A stretch of 34,327 nt of DNA from Eubacteriales bacterium (GTDB lineage: Bacteria; Bacillota; Clostridia; Christensenellales; Aristaeellaceae), in assembly GCA_028701335.1 (NCBI GenBank), contig JAQVQY010000013.1:1-34327 (forward strand), in the 5' to 3' direction. The translations under genes were made by a program, and so were the position numbers. The notes beneath the pieces are model-generated. The model had not been told where the DNA came from. It was given only the letters and a program-made list of their open reading frames with translations, and ran no database searches. Of this stretch, positions 18,176 to 26,237 are shown piece by piece (position 1 is the stretch's first letter; each line of letters starts with the position of its first letter).

Positions 18176-20590
18176 ATGAAAGTATCACTCAACTGGATCC
18201 GCCGGTATGTTGACCTGCCTGAAGGCCTGAGCACGGACCAGCTTGCCCATGACCTGACCATGCGCACGGTGGAGGTGGAAGACGCCGTAAACCCGGCCGA
18301 AGGCCTTTCGGGTGTGGTGCTGGGTGCGATCACTGACATCAGCCCCCACCCCCAGGCGGATATGCTCCGGGTGTGCCTGGTGGACGTCGGGCAGGAAGCT
18401 CCCGCCACCATCGTGTGCGGCGGTTCCAATATTTATGTAGGAATGAAAGCGGCAGTGGCCGTTCCCGGCGCCCAGGTGCGCTGGCACGGCGAAGGCGAGC
18501 CAGTCACCATCAAAACAACGAAACTAAGAGGCATTAAAAGCGAGGGCATGATCTGCGCCGCGGGGGAGTTGGACCTGCAGGATTTGTTCCCGGCGGAGGA
18601 TGACCATGAGGTGATGGACCTCAAGGACTTTGAGGGCCGGCCCGGAGACGCCATTGGCCCAATGCTGGGCCTTGATGACATCATCCTTGAAATCGACAGC
18701 AAATCCCTCACCAACCGGCCTGACCTCTGGGGACATTACGGCATCGCCCGGGAGTTGTCCGCTATCTACGGGCAACCTCTTAAGCCGCTGCCTGATTTCA
18801 AGAAGCCGGCCGGCCTTCCCGAATACCCTGTTGAAATAGAGAACCCCAAGCGCTGCCAACGCTACGCGGGGCTGGTATATGAAGGGATCAGCAGTGCCCC
18901 CTCCCCCTGGTGGCTGAAGTTGGCGCTGTGGAAAACAGGCGTTCGCCCCATCAACGCCCTGGTGGACCTGACCAACTTCGTGATGCTGGACGTCGGCCAG
19001 CCCACCCACGGCTTTGATAAGGGCAACGTGAAGGAAAAAATCGTCGTCAGAAACGCCCGTCCCGGCGAAAGCCTAACGCTGCTTGACGGGCATGAGCTTA
19101 AGCTCACGGAAGAAGACCTGATGATTTGTGACGCCGCCGAGCCCATCGCCCTGGCCGGCGTCATGGGCGGGTCCAAGGATTCCATCCTGCCGGAAACCAC
19201 GGAGATGATCCTTGAGATCGCCAACTTTGAACCCATCGGCATCCGCCGCAGCGCCAGCCGCTTCCAGATCCGCACAGAATCTGCCATCCGCAACGAAAAG
19301 AGCCTGGACACCCAGCGGGTGGACCAGGCCATGGCGGTGGCGGACGCTTTGATCAGGGAGCTGTTCCCCCAGGCCCGGCTAACAGCGTTCACTGATAACT
19401 ACCCGGCCAAAACCCAAGGCCCGGTGATCACCGTAAAGTTGGACTGGCTGGTGACCCGGCTTGGCCGGAGCTTATCAGCGGCGGAGGCCGCCAGTATCCT
19501 TGGCCCTCTGGGTTTTGATGTCAAGCATGAGGATGATGCTCTTCAGGTAGCCGTACCCTCCTGGCGCGCCACCGGGGATGTGGACCTGCCGGACGATGTG
19601 CTGGAAGAGATCGCCCGGATGATCGGCTACAACAACTTCGCTTTTATTCCTCCCAAGGTGCTTCTCACGGGTGCTGTACGCCAGCCGGACGTCCTTTTGG
19701 CGCGCCGCCTGCGGGAATACCTGGCGCTGGAAGCCGGGCTTCAGGAGGTGTACACCTATCCCTGGGTGGACAGGCGCTACCTTGAGGCCGCGGGCATTTT
19801 GCCTGGCAGTTGCCTGGCCCTGGCCACGCCTCCCTCCCCTGACACCGCCTGGCTGCGCCCCTCGCTGATCCCGGCGATGCTGGAGACAACGGTACATAAC
19901 CTGCGGTATTATGAGAGTTTCCGCGTCTTTGAGTGCGCCCAGGTGTTCACCCCCGGCGCCACCCATCCCAGCGAGAAGGCGGAAACCCTGCCTCTGCAAA
20001 GGCGCTTCCTGGCTACGGCCTTTGTGGGCCAGGACCCGCCCCTCCTCTTCCGCCAACTAAAGGGCGTGCTGGAAGCCCTGCCGCGTGCCGTGATGGCACA
20101 GCCCCTCGCCTTTGAACAAAAAGAAAAGCCCGCCTGGGCGGACCCCAAAGCCTGGCTTAACATCCTTTCCGGCGATAAGGTGATTGGGTCCTTTGGTGTC
20201 ATCTCCTTAAAAGCCGCCCGCCTGTCCGGCATCAAGCGGGCCCAGGTTGCGGTGATGGAGCTGAATGTGGAAGGGCTTATGCCCCTCCCCTCCCGCGGCA
20301 ATATCTATCACCGCCTGCCTCTCTTCCCCCTGGTGGAGCAGGATTTCTCCGTCTTGCTGGATGAAAAAATTCTCTGGCAGGATGTCAGTGAAGCCCTTGA
20401 GGGGAGCGTTAAAAGCCTTGATTTTATCGAGGAATACCGGGGAAAACAGATACCCGGGGGTAAAAAATCCGTCATGTTCCGCGTGCGCTTTGGCTCGGAC
20501 ACGGGCACCATGACGGCTGAGCAAATCGATGAAAAGATGAATAACATCATCAGGAAAATCAATAAATTGGGCGGAGAAGTCAGGAACTGA
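18176..20590 (+). CDS. pheT: Phenylalanyl-tRNA synthetase beta subunit
   Basis: PheT forms the heterotetramer with PheS, binds tRNA and edits mischarged Tyr-tRNA-Phe in its B3/4 domain. The 804 residues show the N-terminal fold (MKVSLNWIRRYVDLP), an OB-fold tRNA-binding domain at about 45-150, B3/4 and B5 domains in the middle, a catalytic-like domain, and a C-terminal ferredoxin-fold anticodon-binding domain at about 705-804. In place of the usual TPNRxDCLS block it has DSKSLTNRPDLWGHYG (174-189), a form I associate with the same unusual subfamily as the PheS here. The ATG at 18176 follows the pheS stop by 13 bases; the upstream open frame overlaps pheS and is not used. The two genes form one operon. 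Confidence 0.93.
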   Translation: MKVSLNWIRRYVDLPEGLSTDQLAHDLTMRTVEVEDAVNPAEGLSGVVLGAITDISPHPQADMLRVCLVDVGQEAPATIVCGGSNIYVGMKAAVAVPGAQVRWHGEGEPVTIKTTKLRGIKSEGMICAAGELDLQDLFPAEDDHEVMDLKDFEGRPGDAIGPMLGLDDIILEIDSKSLTNRPDLWGHYGIARELSAIYGQPLKPLPDFKKPAGLPEYPVEIENPKRCQRYAGLVYEGISSAPSPWWLKLALWKTGVRPINALVDLTNFVMLDVGQPTHGFDKGNVKEKIVVRNARPGESLTLLDGHELKLTEEDLMICDAAEPIALAGVMGGSKDSILPETTEMILEIANFEPIGIRRSASRFQIRTESAIRNEKSLDTQRVDQAMAVADALIRELFPQARLTAFTDNYPAKTQGPVITVKLDWLVTRLGRSLSAAEAASILGPLGFDVKHEDDALQVAVPSWRATGDVDLPDDVLEEIARMIGYNNFAFIPPKVLLTGAVRQPDVLLARRLREYLALEAGLQEVYTYPWVDRRYLEAAGILPGSCLALATPPSPDTAWLRPSLIPAMLETTVHNLRYYESFRVFECAQVFTPGATHPSEKAETLPLQRRFLATAFVGQDPPLLFRQLKGVLEALPRAVMAQPLAFEQKEKPAWADPKAWLNILSGDKVIGSFGVISLKAARLSGIKRAQVAVMELNVEGLMPLPSRGNIYHRLPLFPLVEQDFSVLLDEKILWQDVSEALEGSVKSLDFIEEYRGKQIPGGKKSVMFRVRFGSDTGTMTAEQIDEKMNNIIRKINKLGGEVRN

Positions 20591-20596
20591 CACTCG

Positions 20597-20627
20597 GAGC
20601 CGGCGCGAAAAATGCCCGCCCCGGCTT
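20597..20627. terminator. Stem-loop between convergent pheT and punA
   Basis: AGCCGG-C-GCG pairs with CGC-C-CCGGCT across a loop of about nine bases, giving roughly nine pairs with one C-C mismatch. It lies in the 39-base gap between two convergent genes, where a bidirectional terminator would be expected. No clear T-run follows on either strand, so intrinsic termination is uncertain. Confidence 0.35.
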
Positions 20628-20629
20628 AA

Positions 20630-21469
20630 TCACATCTCCACGATTTCCTCATCCGGCAGACGGCCGATGATGGCGTTGACCAACTGGCGGAAGGGTTCTT
20701 TAACCATCTCTCCGGCGGCCAGCACTTCCTCATGGTTGATGGGCTGGTCCAGTACGCCCGCCGCCATGTTGGTGATACTGGAAATGCCAAGCACCCTTAT
20801 CCCGCTGTGGCGGGCCACAATGGTCTCCGGCACCGTGGACATTCCCACAGCGTCCGCCCCCAGAGTGCGCGCCATGCGGATTTCGGCAGGCGTTTCAAAA
20901 GTGGGCCCGTTCATCCAGCAGTAGATGCCGTGTTTCAGGTCGATATTCAATTTTTCCGCCTCTTCCTGGGCGATTTTGCGCAGTTCCCGGTCATAGGCAT
21001 AGGTCATGTCAGGAAACCGGGGTCCAAAGCGGTCCAGGTTCTTTCCCCTTAAGGGGTTGCGGCCGGAGAGGTTGATATAATCCTCGATCAGCATCAAATC
21101 CCCGGGCTTGAAGTCCATGTTGACAGCACCGGCGGCGTTGGTGACGATGAGGGTTTTGACCCCCATCAGCCGCATCACCCTGACAGGAAGGGTGACCTTG
21201 CCCATGCCATAGCCCTCATAGCTGTGGAAGCGGCCGGACATCACCAGGACGCGCTTGCCCTTGAGCGTCCCCGCGATGAACTTGCCCGCGTGACCTGATA
21301 CGGTAGAGGTGGGAAAGCCCGGAATCTCGCCATAATCAATCTCCGCCGGGTCAATCAGCTGCTCCTCATAGCCGCCCAGGCCGCTGCCCAGAATCACCGC
21401 GATGTCGGCCGGGCCGATGCTGTGTGTCACCAGGTTTGCCGCGCGCTTGATGTCTTTGTAGTCAATCAT
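20630..21469 (-). CDS. punA: Purine-nucleoside phosphorylase, class I trimeric type
   Basis: This enzyme splits inosine and guanosine type nucleosides with phosphate into the base and (deoxy)ribose-1-phosphate. The 279 residues have the phosphate-site GSGLGGY near the start, GRFHSYEGYGMG, VTNAAGAVN, MNGPTFETPAE and the base-binding VPETIVARHSG and SITNMAAG blocks. These are the marks of the mammalian-like trimeric family (PunA/DeoD-type II) rather than hexameric DeoD. The ATG at 21469 overlaps the deoB stop (ATGA). DeoB upstream converts its sugar product to the 5-phosphate, so the two form one nucleoside salvage operon, as drm-pupG do in Bacillus. Confidence 0.95.
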   Translation of the reverse strand: MIDYKDIKRAANLVTHSIGPADIAVILGSGLGGYEEQLIDPAEIDYGEIPGFPTSTVSGHAGKFIAGTLKGKRVLVMSGRFHSYEGYGMGKVTLPVRVMRLMGVKTLIVTNAAGAVNMDFKPGDLMLIEDYINLSGRNPLRGKNLDRFGPRFPDMTYAYDRELRKIAQEEAEKLNIDLKHGIYCWMNGPTFETPAEIRMARTLGADAVGMSTVPETIVARHSGIRVLGISSITNMAAGVLDQPINHEEVLAAGEMVKEPFRQLVNAIIGRLPDEEIVEM

Positions 21470-22638
21470 GCCAAATCCTCCAACTCCCTCAAAAATGAAT
21501 AGGCGCCGTAGCGCTCTTTTAAGCCATAAAAGTCGCTGATGGTGGCGGCGATGTCGGAGAAGGAATCCCGATCCCCCAGGTGGGTGTGCCCGGACAAACC
21601 CGGCCGCCACGCCAACAGCGGCGCGTGCTCCCGGGTGTGGTCGGTGCCCTTGAAGGTAGGGTCACAGCCATGGTCGGCAGTGATGATGAGCAGGTCTTCC
21701 TCCCCCAGTTTCTCCTTGAGCCGGGGCAGCGCATCGTCAAATTCCCTGAGCGCTTTGGCATAAGCTTCCGGATTCCGGCGGTGGCCGTGCAACATGTCAA
21801 AATCCACGAGGTTCACAAACAGCAGTCCGTCAAAGGGTTTCTCCAGGTATTCCAGCGCCGCCTCAATGCACTTTTCATTGCCGGCGGCGTGGTTGCTTTG
21901 AGTCAATCCCCGGTGGGCGAAGATGTCTTCAATTTTGCCCACGCCTATCACGTCGTGCCCCGCGCTCTTCAAATCATCCAAAATGGTGTTTTCAGGCGGC
22001 GCAAGGGAAAAGTCCCTCCGGTTGCCGGTGCGGGTGTAGCCCTCCGCGGGGCTTCCGATAAAGGGCCTGGCAATCACCCGGCCCACTGCCAGGTCACCCT
22101 TGAGCATCCCGCGGGCAATTTCACATATCTCATAAAGCCTTTCAAGGGGGATAAGTTCTTCGTGGGCCGCGATCTGGAACACTGAATCCGCTGAGGTGTA
22201 GACGATGGGATAACCGGTGCGCTCATGCTCTTCTCCCAGTGTCTGGATAATGGCGGTGCCGCTGGCGGCGTAATTGCCCAGGGTTTTGGATCCGATTGCT
22301 CTTTCAAAAGCCGTAATAAAATGCGGCGGGAAACCCTCCGGAAAGGTGGGGAAAGGCCGGTCCAGCCGCACCCCCGCTATCTCCCAGTGCCCGGTGGTGG
22401 TGTCTTTGCCGGGAGACTTTTCCTTTAGCCGCGCCGAAATTCCCCGGGAACGAACGCTGTGGGGCAAAAATGCCGCTCGGATGGCGCCCAGGCCCAGCTC
22501 CTCCAGATTGGGCAGGCGCAGGCCCGTCACTAGCACCGTGTGGCCCAAAGTGTTGGCACCCTCATCCCCATAAAAATGCGCATCGGGCAGAGCGCCCACG
22601 CCCACTGAATCCAGGACAATCAAAACCGATCTGCTCAT
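21466..22638 (-). CDS. deoB: Phosphopentomutase
   Basis: DeoB interconverts ribose- or deoxyribose-1-phosphate and the 5-phosphate, linking nucleoside breakdown to central metabolism. The 390-residue protein belongs to the alkaline-phosphatase-like metalloenzymes. It has VLDSVGVGALPDA at the N-terminus, ANTLGH, the active-site threonine region GKDTTTGHWE, and the metal ligands in NLVDFDMLHGHRR and TADHGCDPTFKGTDHTREH. The ATG at 22638 has AGGAGG upstream. It is the first gene of deoB-punA and is divergent from the rRNA methyltransferase gene. An AAGCGCTT palindrome overlaps its -35 region, so catabolite-type control is plausible but not shown. Confidence 0.96.
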   Translation of the reverse strand: MSRSVLIVLDSVGVGALPDAHFYGDEGANTLGHTVLVTGLRLPNLEELGLGAIRAAFLPHSVRSRGISARLKEKSPGKDTTTGHWEIAGVRLDRPFPTFPEGFPPHFITAFERAIGSKTLGNYAASGTAIIQTLGEEHERTGYPIVYTSADSVFQIAAHEELIPLERLYEICEIARGMLKGDLAVGRVIARPFIGSPAEGYTRTGNRRDFSLAPPENTILDDLKSAGHDVIGVGKIEDIFAHRGLTQSNHAAGNEKCIEAALEYLEKPFDGLLFVNLVDFDMLHGHRRNPEAYAKALREFDDALPRLKEKLGEEDLLIITADHGCDPTFKGTDHTREHAPLLAWRPGLSGHTHLGDRDSFSDIAATISDFYGLKERYGAYSFLRELEDLA

Positions 22639-22655
22639 CTGTATCCTCCTGCTTG

Positions 22656-22686
22656 ATTTTACACAGAAAAATGGCCGTTCAGACAA
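22656..22686 (-). promoter_or_regulatory. Candidate deoB-punA promoter
   Basis: Minus strand TTGTCT (22686-22681) is followed by either TGTAAA after 17 bases or TAAAAT (22661-22656) after 19 bases. Neither spacing plus -10 is ideal, so the precise box is uncertain, but the position about 18 bases before the start codon is right. Confidence 0.4.
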
Positions 22687-22693
22687 GCGCTTG
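22684..22693. promoter_or_regulatory. CAAGCGCTTG palindrome, LacI/CcpA-like operator candidate
   Basis: A perfect 10-base palindrome sits exactly between, and overlapping, the two divergent -35 boxes of deoB and the methyltransferase gene. The AAGCGCTT core is typical of LacI-family operators, including CcpA cre sites. Part of the symmetry is explained simply by two back-to-back -35 boxes, so this is a weak call. Confidence 0.35.
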
Positions 22694-22718
22694 CTGATAG
22701 AGCGGGCCGGTGTATAAT
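22691..22718 (+). promoter_or_regulatory. Promoter of the THUMP methyltransferase gene
   Basis: TTGCTG (22691-22696), 16-base spacer, perfect TATAAT (22713-22718). The GGGAGG ribosome site and ATG (22736) follow within 18 bases of the -10, so the untranslated leader is very short. Confidence 0.6.
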
Positions 22719-22735
22719 GATTCGGGAGGATAACA

Positions 22736-23836
22736 ATGGAATTTATCGCGACAGCGGCCTTTGGCCTGGAGGGCCAGGTCAAGCAGGAATTGATTCAACT
22801 GGAGTTTGAAGCCAGGGCGGAGGTGGGCGGCGCGCGCTTTCATACCGGCATGGCGGGCGCTTTCAAAGCCAACCTGTGGCTGGCTTGCGCCGACCGGGTG
22901 ATGTGGGTGCTGGCGGAAGCGGAAACACTCACCTTTGACGCCTTATTTGAGTTGGTCCGGGCCATTCCCTGGGAGGATGTGCTGCCCAAAGACGCGGCGT
23001 TTCCCGTCAGCGGGCACTGCGCGCGCAGCCAGCTGATGAGCGTGAGCGACTGCCAGAAAATCGTAAAGAAAGCCATTGCGGAGCGGCTGAAACAGCGGCA
23101 CAAAACCGAGTGGTTTCCGGAAACCGGGCCGGTGTTCCCGGTGTCTGTCACCATCAGCCGTAACATCACCCGCATAGCGGTTGACACCACCGGAGAAGCG
23201 CTCAACCGGCGCGGCTTTCGCACCTATGTGGGGGAGGCGCCCATCCGGGAGACCCTGGCGGCGGCTATGCTGCGCCTGTCCGGCTGGGACTTGAAGCGCC
23301 CCCTGCATGACCCCTGCTGCGGCAGCGGCACCTTGATGATGGAAGCGGCCTTTCTGGCGGCGAACCGGGCCAGCGGGCTCTCCCGGGCATTCGCTATGGA
23401 GAACTGGCCGCAAAGCGACAGCCAGGCGAATCGCAGTCTGCGGGAAGAAGCCCAGGCTCTTTATCGGCCTGACAAACTGCCACCCCTCTCAGGATCAGAT
23501 ATCAATCCGGAGGCGCTGGGCCTGAGCCGCAGGCATTTGCGCCAGGCGGGGCTGGACGGCATGGTTTCAGTGTATCCTGCCAACCTGTACCAGCTGAATC
23601 TGGAAACGGACAGGCCGTTTTTCATCGCCAACCCGCCCTATGGCGAGAGGCTGGGGGATAAAAAGGCGGCGGACCGGCTGGCAGCGGGCTTCGGGGATCT
23701 CCTTGCCCGGCACCCCGGGGCAAGCCTCGCCGTCATCACCGCCAATCCCAGCTTTGAACGCATGTTGAAGCGCAAAGCAAAAAGCCGCCGAAGGCTGTAC
23801 AACGGCAGGCTCGAGTGCGAGTTTCTGGTTTTTTAG
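22736..23836 (+). CDS. THUMP-domain class I SAM-dependent rRNA methyltransferase (RlmL-N/YpsC type)
   Basis: The 366-residue protein has the N-terminal RNA-binding region with a THUMP domain (about 40-155) and a C-terminal Rossmann methyltransferase. The SAM-binding motif is DPCCGSGTLMMEAAF, and the catalytic NPPYGERL is the N-P-P-Y form used for base N-methylation. This layout matches YpsC of Bacillus and the N-terminal half of E. coli RlmL, which makes m2G2445 in 23S rRNA; that target is assumed by homology. GGGAGG precedes the ATG. It stands alone, ends in TAG, and converges on rimI with only 3 bases between. Confidence 0.92.
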   Translation: MEFIATAAFGLEGQVKQELIQLEFEARAEVGGARFHTGMAGAFKANLWLACADRVMWVLAEAETLTFDALFELVRAIPWEDVLPKDAAFPVSGHCARSQLMSVSDCQKIVKKAIAERLKQRHKTEWFPETGPVFPVSVTISRNITRIAVDTTGEALNRRGFRTYVGEAPIRETLAAAMLRLSGWDLKRPLHDPCCGSGTLMMEAAFLAANRASGLSRAFAMENWPQSDSQANRSLREEAQALYRPDKLPPLSGSDINPEALGLSRRHLRQAGLDGMVSVYPANLYQLNLETDRPFFIANPPYGERLGDKKAADRLAAGFGDLLARHPGASLAVITANPSFERMLKRKAKSRRRLYNGRLECEFLVF

Positions 23837-23839
23837 GGT

Positions 23840-24334
23840 TTACTGGTTCGCCGTCTCCGCTTCAGTAAAATCAGGATCCGCTGGCGGCAATTTTCCGCAA
23901 ACCATCAGCAGGGCGTCCTCCCCGTTATCCTCGTAATACCGCTTGCGGACCGACACTTTGATGAAGCCAAGGGAAGCATAGAGGCTGATGGCGGCGGTGT
24001 TGCTCTCACGCACTTCCAGCGTCAGGTACCCGGCGCCCAGGTTGGCGGCGTATTGCATGAGCGCCTCCACCAGCGCCCGGCCGACACCCCGGCCCCTTGA
24101 TTGCTTAAGCACCGCCACGTTGGTGATGTGCCCCTCGTCCAGGATAATGTGTGCGCCAGCAAAGCCGATAACGCGCCCCGCCTCCAGAGCAACCAGGTAG
24201 CGGGCCACGGGGTTGGCGCGCATCTCCTGAACAAAGGCGTCTTCTGGCCAGGGAGTAGGAAAACAGGCGGCCTCCACCGCGTGGACGGCCTTGGCATCCG
24301 CCAGCGCCATGCGCCGGATCGTCACCTCAGCCAT
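23840..24334 (-). CDS. rimI: RimI-like GNAT N-acetyltransferase
   Basis: The 164-residue GNAT protein has the N-terminal IRRM...D block, VIGFAGAHIILDEGHITNVAV, the acetyl-CoA loop QSRGRGVGRALV, and the C-terminal YLTLEVRESNTAAISLYASLGF typical of RimI, which acetylates the N-terminus of ribosomal protein S18 in E. coli. The ATG at 24334 overlaps the tsaB stop by 8 bases and is preferred over the long upstream frame that runs antiparallel inside tsaB. Its ribosome site is weak, so coupling to tsaB translation is likely. The tsaE-tsaB-rimI order is the usual Firmicutes one (ydiB-ydiC-ydiD); tsaD, which often follows, is absent here. Confidence 0.93.
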   Translation of the reverse strand: MAEVTIRRMALADAKAVHAVEAACFPTPWPEDAFVQEMRANPVARYLVALEAGRVIGFAGAHIILDEGHITNVAVLKQSRGRGVGRALVEALMQYAANLGAGYLTLEVRESNTAAISLYASLGFIKVSVRKRYYEDNGEDALLMVCGKLPPADPDFTEAETANQ

Positions 24335-25010
24335 GCTTCTGGGCCCTGAGGCGTTCCGCCTGGGGAGCGCGGAGGTAGAGAGGTTTAAGTTCCCCTGGCG
24401 GCACAGCTTCATCCGCCCGCAGGCTGGCCAGATACGCCGCGGCGCCTGCTCCCGGCAAAACCAGATGCGCCGGGGCAAACAGGGCACGGCTTCCCAGGCT
24501 TTCCAGAATACGATCCCGGCAGGGCGCCACCCCGTCTCCCGCAAAGAGGAGCTGACCCTCAAATGCAGACACCTGAGCCAAATATTCTGTCAGCGGCAGC
24601 GCCGCGTCCTCCATCAGGCGTTTACCGTCCCGGAACGCCGCGCCATATACCTGCATGCTCCGGGCATCCCGGATGGGGCAGATGACACTTTCGGGGCTCA
24701 AAAAGCTTGCCGCCATTGCCTCCAGCGCGTTTACCGGCAGGCATTTTATTCCCCTGGCCCGGGCGATGCCCTGGGCGGTGGCTACAGCAATGCGCACTCC
24801 GGTAAAGGAGCCGGGGCCCACGATGGCGGCCACAAGGCCTATGTCATTAACGCTCATCCCGGCCTTGCCCAGCGCCTCCTCCACCATGGGGAGGAGATTG
24901 CGGGAATGGGTCAGCTTGTTGACCGCCCGGGCCTCATAGCTCAGGCTCCCGGCTGCCATAACAGCCGCGCTGCACACGGGACCTGAGGTATCAAGCGCCA
25001 GAATCGTCAC
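24327..25010 (-). CDS. tsaB: TsaB, t6A tRNA modification scaffold protein, GTG start
   Basis: TsaB is an ASKHA-fold partner of TsaD and TsaE in making threonylcarbamoyl-adenosine at position 37 of ANN-decoding tRNAs. The 227 residues begin with ILALDTSGPVCSAAV and contain KLTHSRNLLPMVEEAL and the hallmark VGPGSFTGVRIAVATAQGIA. As in the family it lacks the metal-binding histidines of TsaD. The start is GTG at 25010, overlapping the tsaE stop as GTGA, with GGAGG 7 bases upstream; no ATG gives the right N-terminus. It lies downstream of the FMN riboswitch and ribU in the same transcript direction. Confidence 0.95.
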   Translation of the reverse strand: MTILALDTSGPVCSAAVMAAGSLSYEARAVNKLTHSRNLLPMVEEALGKAGMSVNDIGLVAAIVGPGSFTGVRIAVATAQGIARARGIKCLPVNALEAMAASFLSPESVICPIRDARSMQVYGAAFRDGKRLMEDAALPLTEYLAQVSAFEGQLLFAGDGVAPCRDRILESLGSRALFAPAHLVLPGAGAAAYLASLRADEAVPPGELKPLYLRAPQAERLRAQKHG

Positions 25011-25465
25011 AGTATGTCCTCCATAAGTCCCAAATCCCTGAAGCCACCCATAGGTACAAACGTAATCAGGCGGGTTTCTTCCCCGGCCTGATCGACCTGC
25101 ACCAGCAGGTGCTTTTTGGGGCACAGGCCTGGGGCGCGCTCGTGCCACTCGATCAGGGTGATCCAGTCTCCCTGGATATACTCCTCAAGCCCGGCGGCCA
25201 TAATTTCCTCTTCGTCCTGGGCCCGGTACCAGTCAAAATGGTGGAGGGATACGCGGCCTGTGTCGTAGATAATCAAAAAGGAGAAAGTGGGGCTGGGGAC
25301 AGGGCCGGCAATGCCCAAGCCCCGGGCGATGCCCCGGGCCAGCTCGCTCTTTCCCGCTCCCAGGTCACCTGACAGCAGCAGCACATCCCCGGGCATAAGG
25401 CGCTCCGCCAGCCTCCCTCCCATGGCCAGGGTCTCATTTCTTGTTGTTGTTTTGAACTGTGACAT
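25007..25465 (-). CDS. tsaE: TsaE, t6A pathway ATPase
   Basis: TsaE is the P-loop ATPase that acts with the TsaB-TsaD dimer in the t6A cycle. The 152 residues have Walker A SGDLGAGKSELARG, VPSPTFSFLIIYDTG (switch region), HHFDWYR and LIEWHER, all family-typical. The ATG at 25465 lies 32 bases inside the 3' end of ribU and is served by AAAGGAAG about 9 bases upstream. This large overlap ties it to ribU translation and transcription. The C-terminus is a little longer than the core domain, which is common. Confidence 0.95.
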   Translation of the reverse strand: MSQFKTTTRNETLAMGGRLAERLMPGDVLLLSGDLGAGKSELARGIARGLGIAGPVPSPTFSFLIIYDTGRVSLHHFDWYRAQDEEEIMAAGLEEYIQGDWITLIEWHERAPGLCPKKHLLVQVDQAGEETRLITFVPMGGFRDLGLMEDIL

Positions 25466-26036
25466 CCCTTTGCGCTTCCTTTAGAACACCCGACAGGCGC
25501 TTATACAGCAGCTGCGTCAAGAGAGCGTTGGCCACCCCTTTGGTCAGGTTAAAAGGCAATATGGCGGCCCAGAGGTAGCCGTTGACGGTCAAACCCATGT
25601 TTGCCAGCACCGCCTCATAATCAGAGCCAAAATAGGTGGGCAGAAGCAGATACCGGTTGGACACGATGCCCGCCAGCGCCATAAGGACGACGCCTATGAC
25701 CATGCCAATAATTGCGCCGCGCCAGGTATGTATTCTGCGGTACATAATGGTTGGCGGCATCAGGAAGGCCAGGCCCACGATAATGTTGGCCAGCTCTCCA
25801 ACCCCCGAGGTGGTACCGCCCAGGATATGGACCACATTGGTGATGACCAGGCTGATGCCCGCCATCACCGGCCCCAGGGAAAAGCCCAGGATCAAAAGAG
25901 GGGTAAATGAAAAGTCCAGCTTCAGCCAGGGCGCGAAGAAAGCCAGCGGAATCTCCGGAAAATAGCTGAGGATGATGGCCAACGCCGTAAGGAGCGAGGC
26001 GTAGGTTAGGTTAGCGGTGGTATACCTGCGGTTCAT
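25434..26036 (-). CDS. ribU: RibU-like ECF transporter S component (riboflavin)
   Basis: S components of energy-coupling factor transporters bind a vitamin and work with a shared EcfT-EcfA module encoded elsewhere. This 200-residue membrane protein has about five to six hydrophobic segments, an early LKLDFSFTPLLILGF block, and HILGGTTSGVGELANIIVG in the region where RibU proteins have TSG...GELAN. An FMN riboswitch directly upstream makes riboflavin or FMN the likely ligand. The ATG at 26036 follows a GGGGGG ribosome site; a TTG 15 bases earlier is less likely. Its 3' end overlaps tsaE by 32 bases. Confidence 0.9.
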   Translation of the reverse strand: MNRRYTTANLTYASLLTALAIILSYFPEIPLAFFAPWLKLDFSFTPLLILGFSLGPVMAGISLVITNVVHILGGTTSGVGELANIIVGLAFLMPPTIMYRRIHTWRGAIIGMVIGVVLMALAGIVSNRYLLLPTYFGSDYEAVLANMGLTVNGYLWAAILPFNLTKGVANALLTQLLYKRLSGVLKEAQRDVTVQNNNKK

Positions 26037-26059
26037 GGTTTTGCCCCCCAATCGTGAAA

Positions 26060-26085
26060 TCGCCCCGGCGAAATGTCCAGGGCGA
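26060..26085 (-). terminator. Hairpin in the expression platform of the FMN riboswitch
   Basis: Minus strand TCGCCCTGG pairs with CCGGGGCGA (nine pairs including one T-G) around an eight-base loop, and TTTC follows. It lies between the aptamer and the ribU ribosome site. The short T-run makes it a poor intrinsic terminator, so it may instead act on ribosome access; the sequence alone does not decide. Confidence 0.4.
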
Positions 26086-26108
26086 GCGCGGCGACATGGC
26101 TTATTGCC

Positions 26109-26217
26109 TGCCTTCTTTCATCCAGACTATACTGTCGGCCATGGAATCTCACCATGTCAGCCATCCGGCTCGCGGGCTTTCACCGCCGGTGGGGACTTTC
26201 ACCCCGCCCTGAAGACA
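26109..26217 (-). ncRNA. FMN riboswitch (RFN element)
   Basis: The minus strand holds the conserved RFN blocks in order: TCTTCAGGGCGGGGTG, AAAGTCCCCACCGGCGG, TGAAAGCCCGCGAGCC, the GGTGAGATTCC block, CCGACAGTATAGTCTGGATG and GAAAGAAGG. The P1 helix closes as TGTCTTC (26217-26211) with GAAGGCA (26115-26109). In known examples FMN binding switches off riboflavin synthesis or uptake genes, by termination or by hiding the ribosome site. Here it sits 72 bases before ribU, with tsaE, tsaB and rimI further downstream in the same direction. Confidence 0.97.
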
Positions 26218-26237
26218 TATTCTATGGAGTTGCCGCC

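Noticed and set aside
25434..26051. TTG start for ribU at 26051
   Set aside because: The ATG at 26036 has the purine-rich ribosome site directly upstream at proper spacing and gives the family N-terminus.
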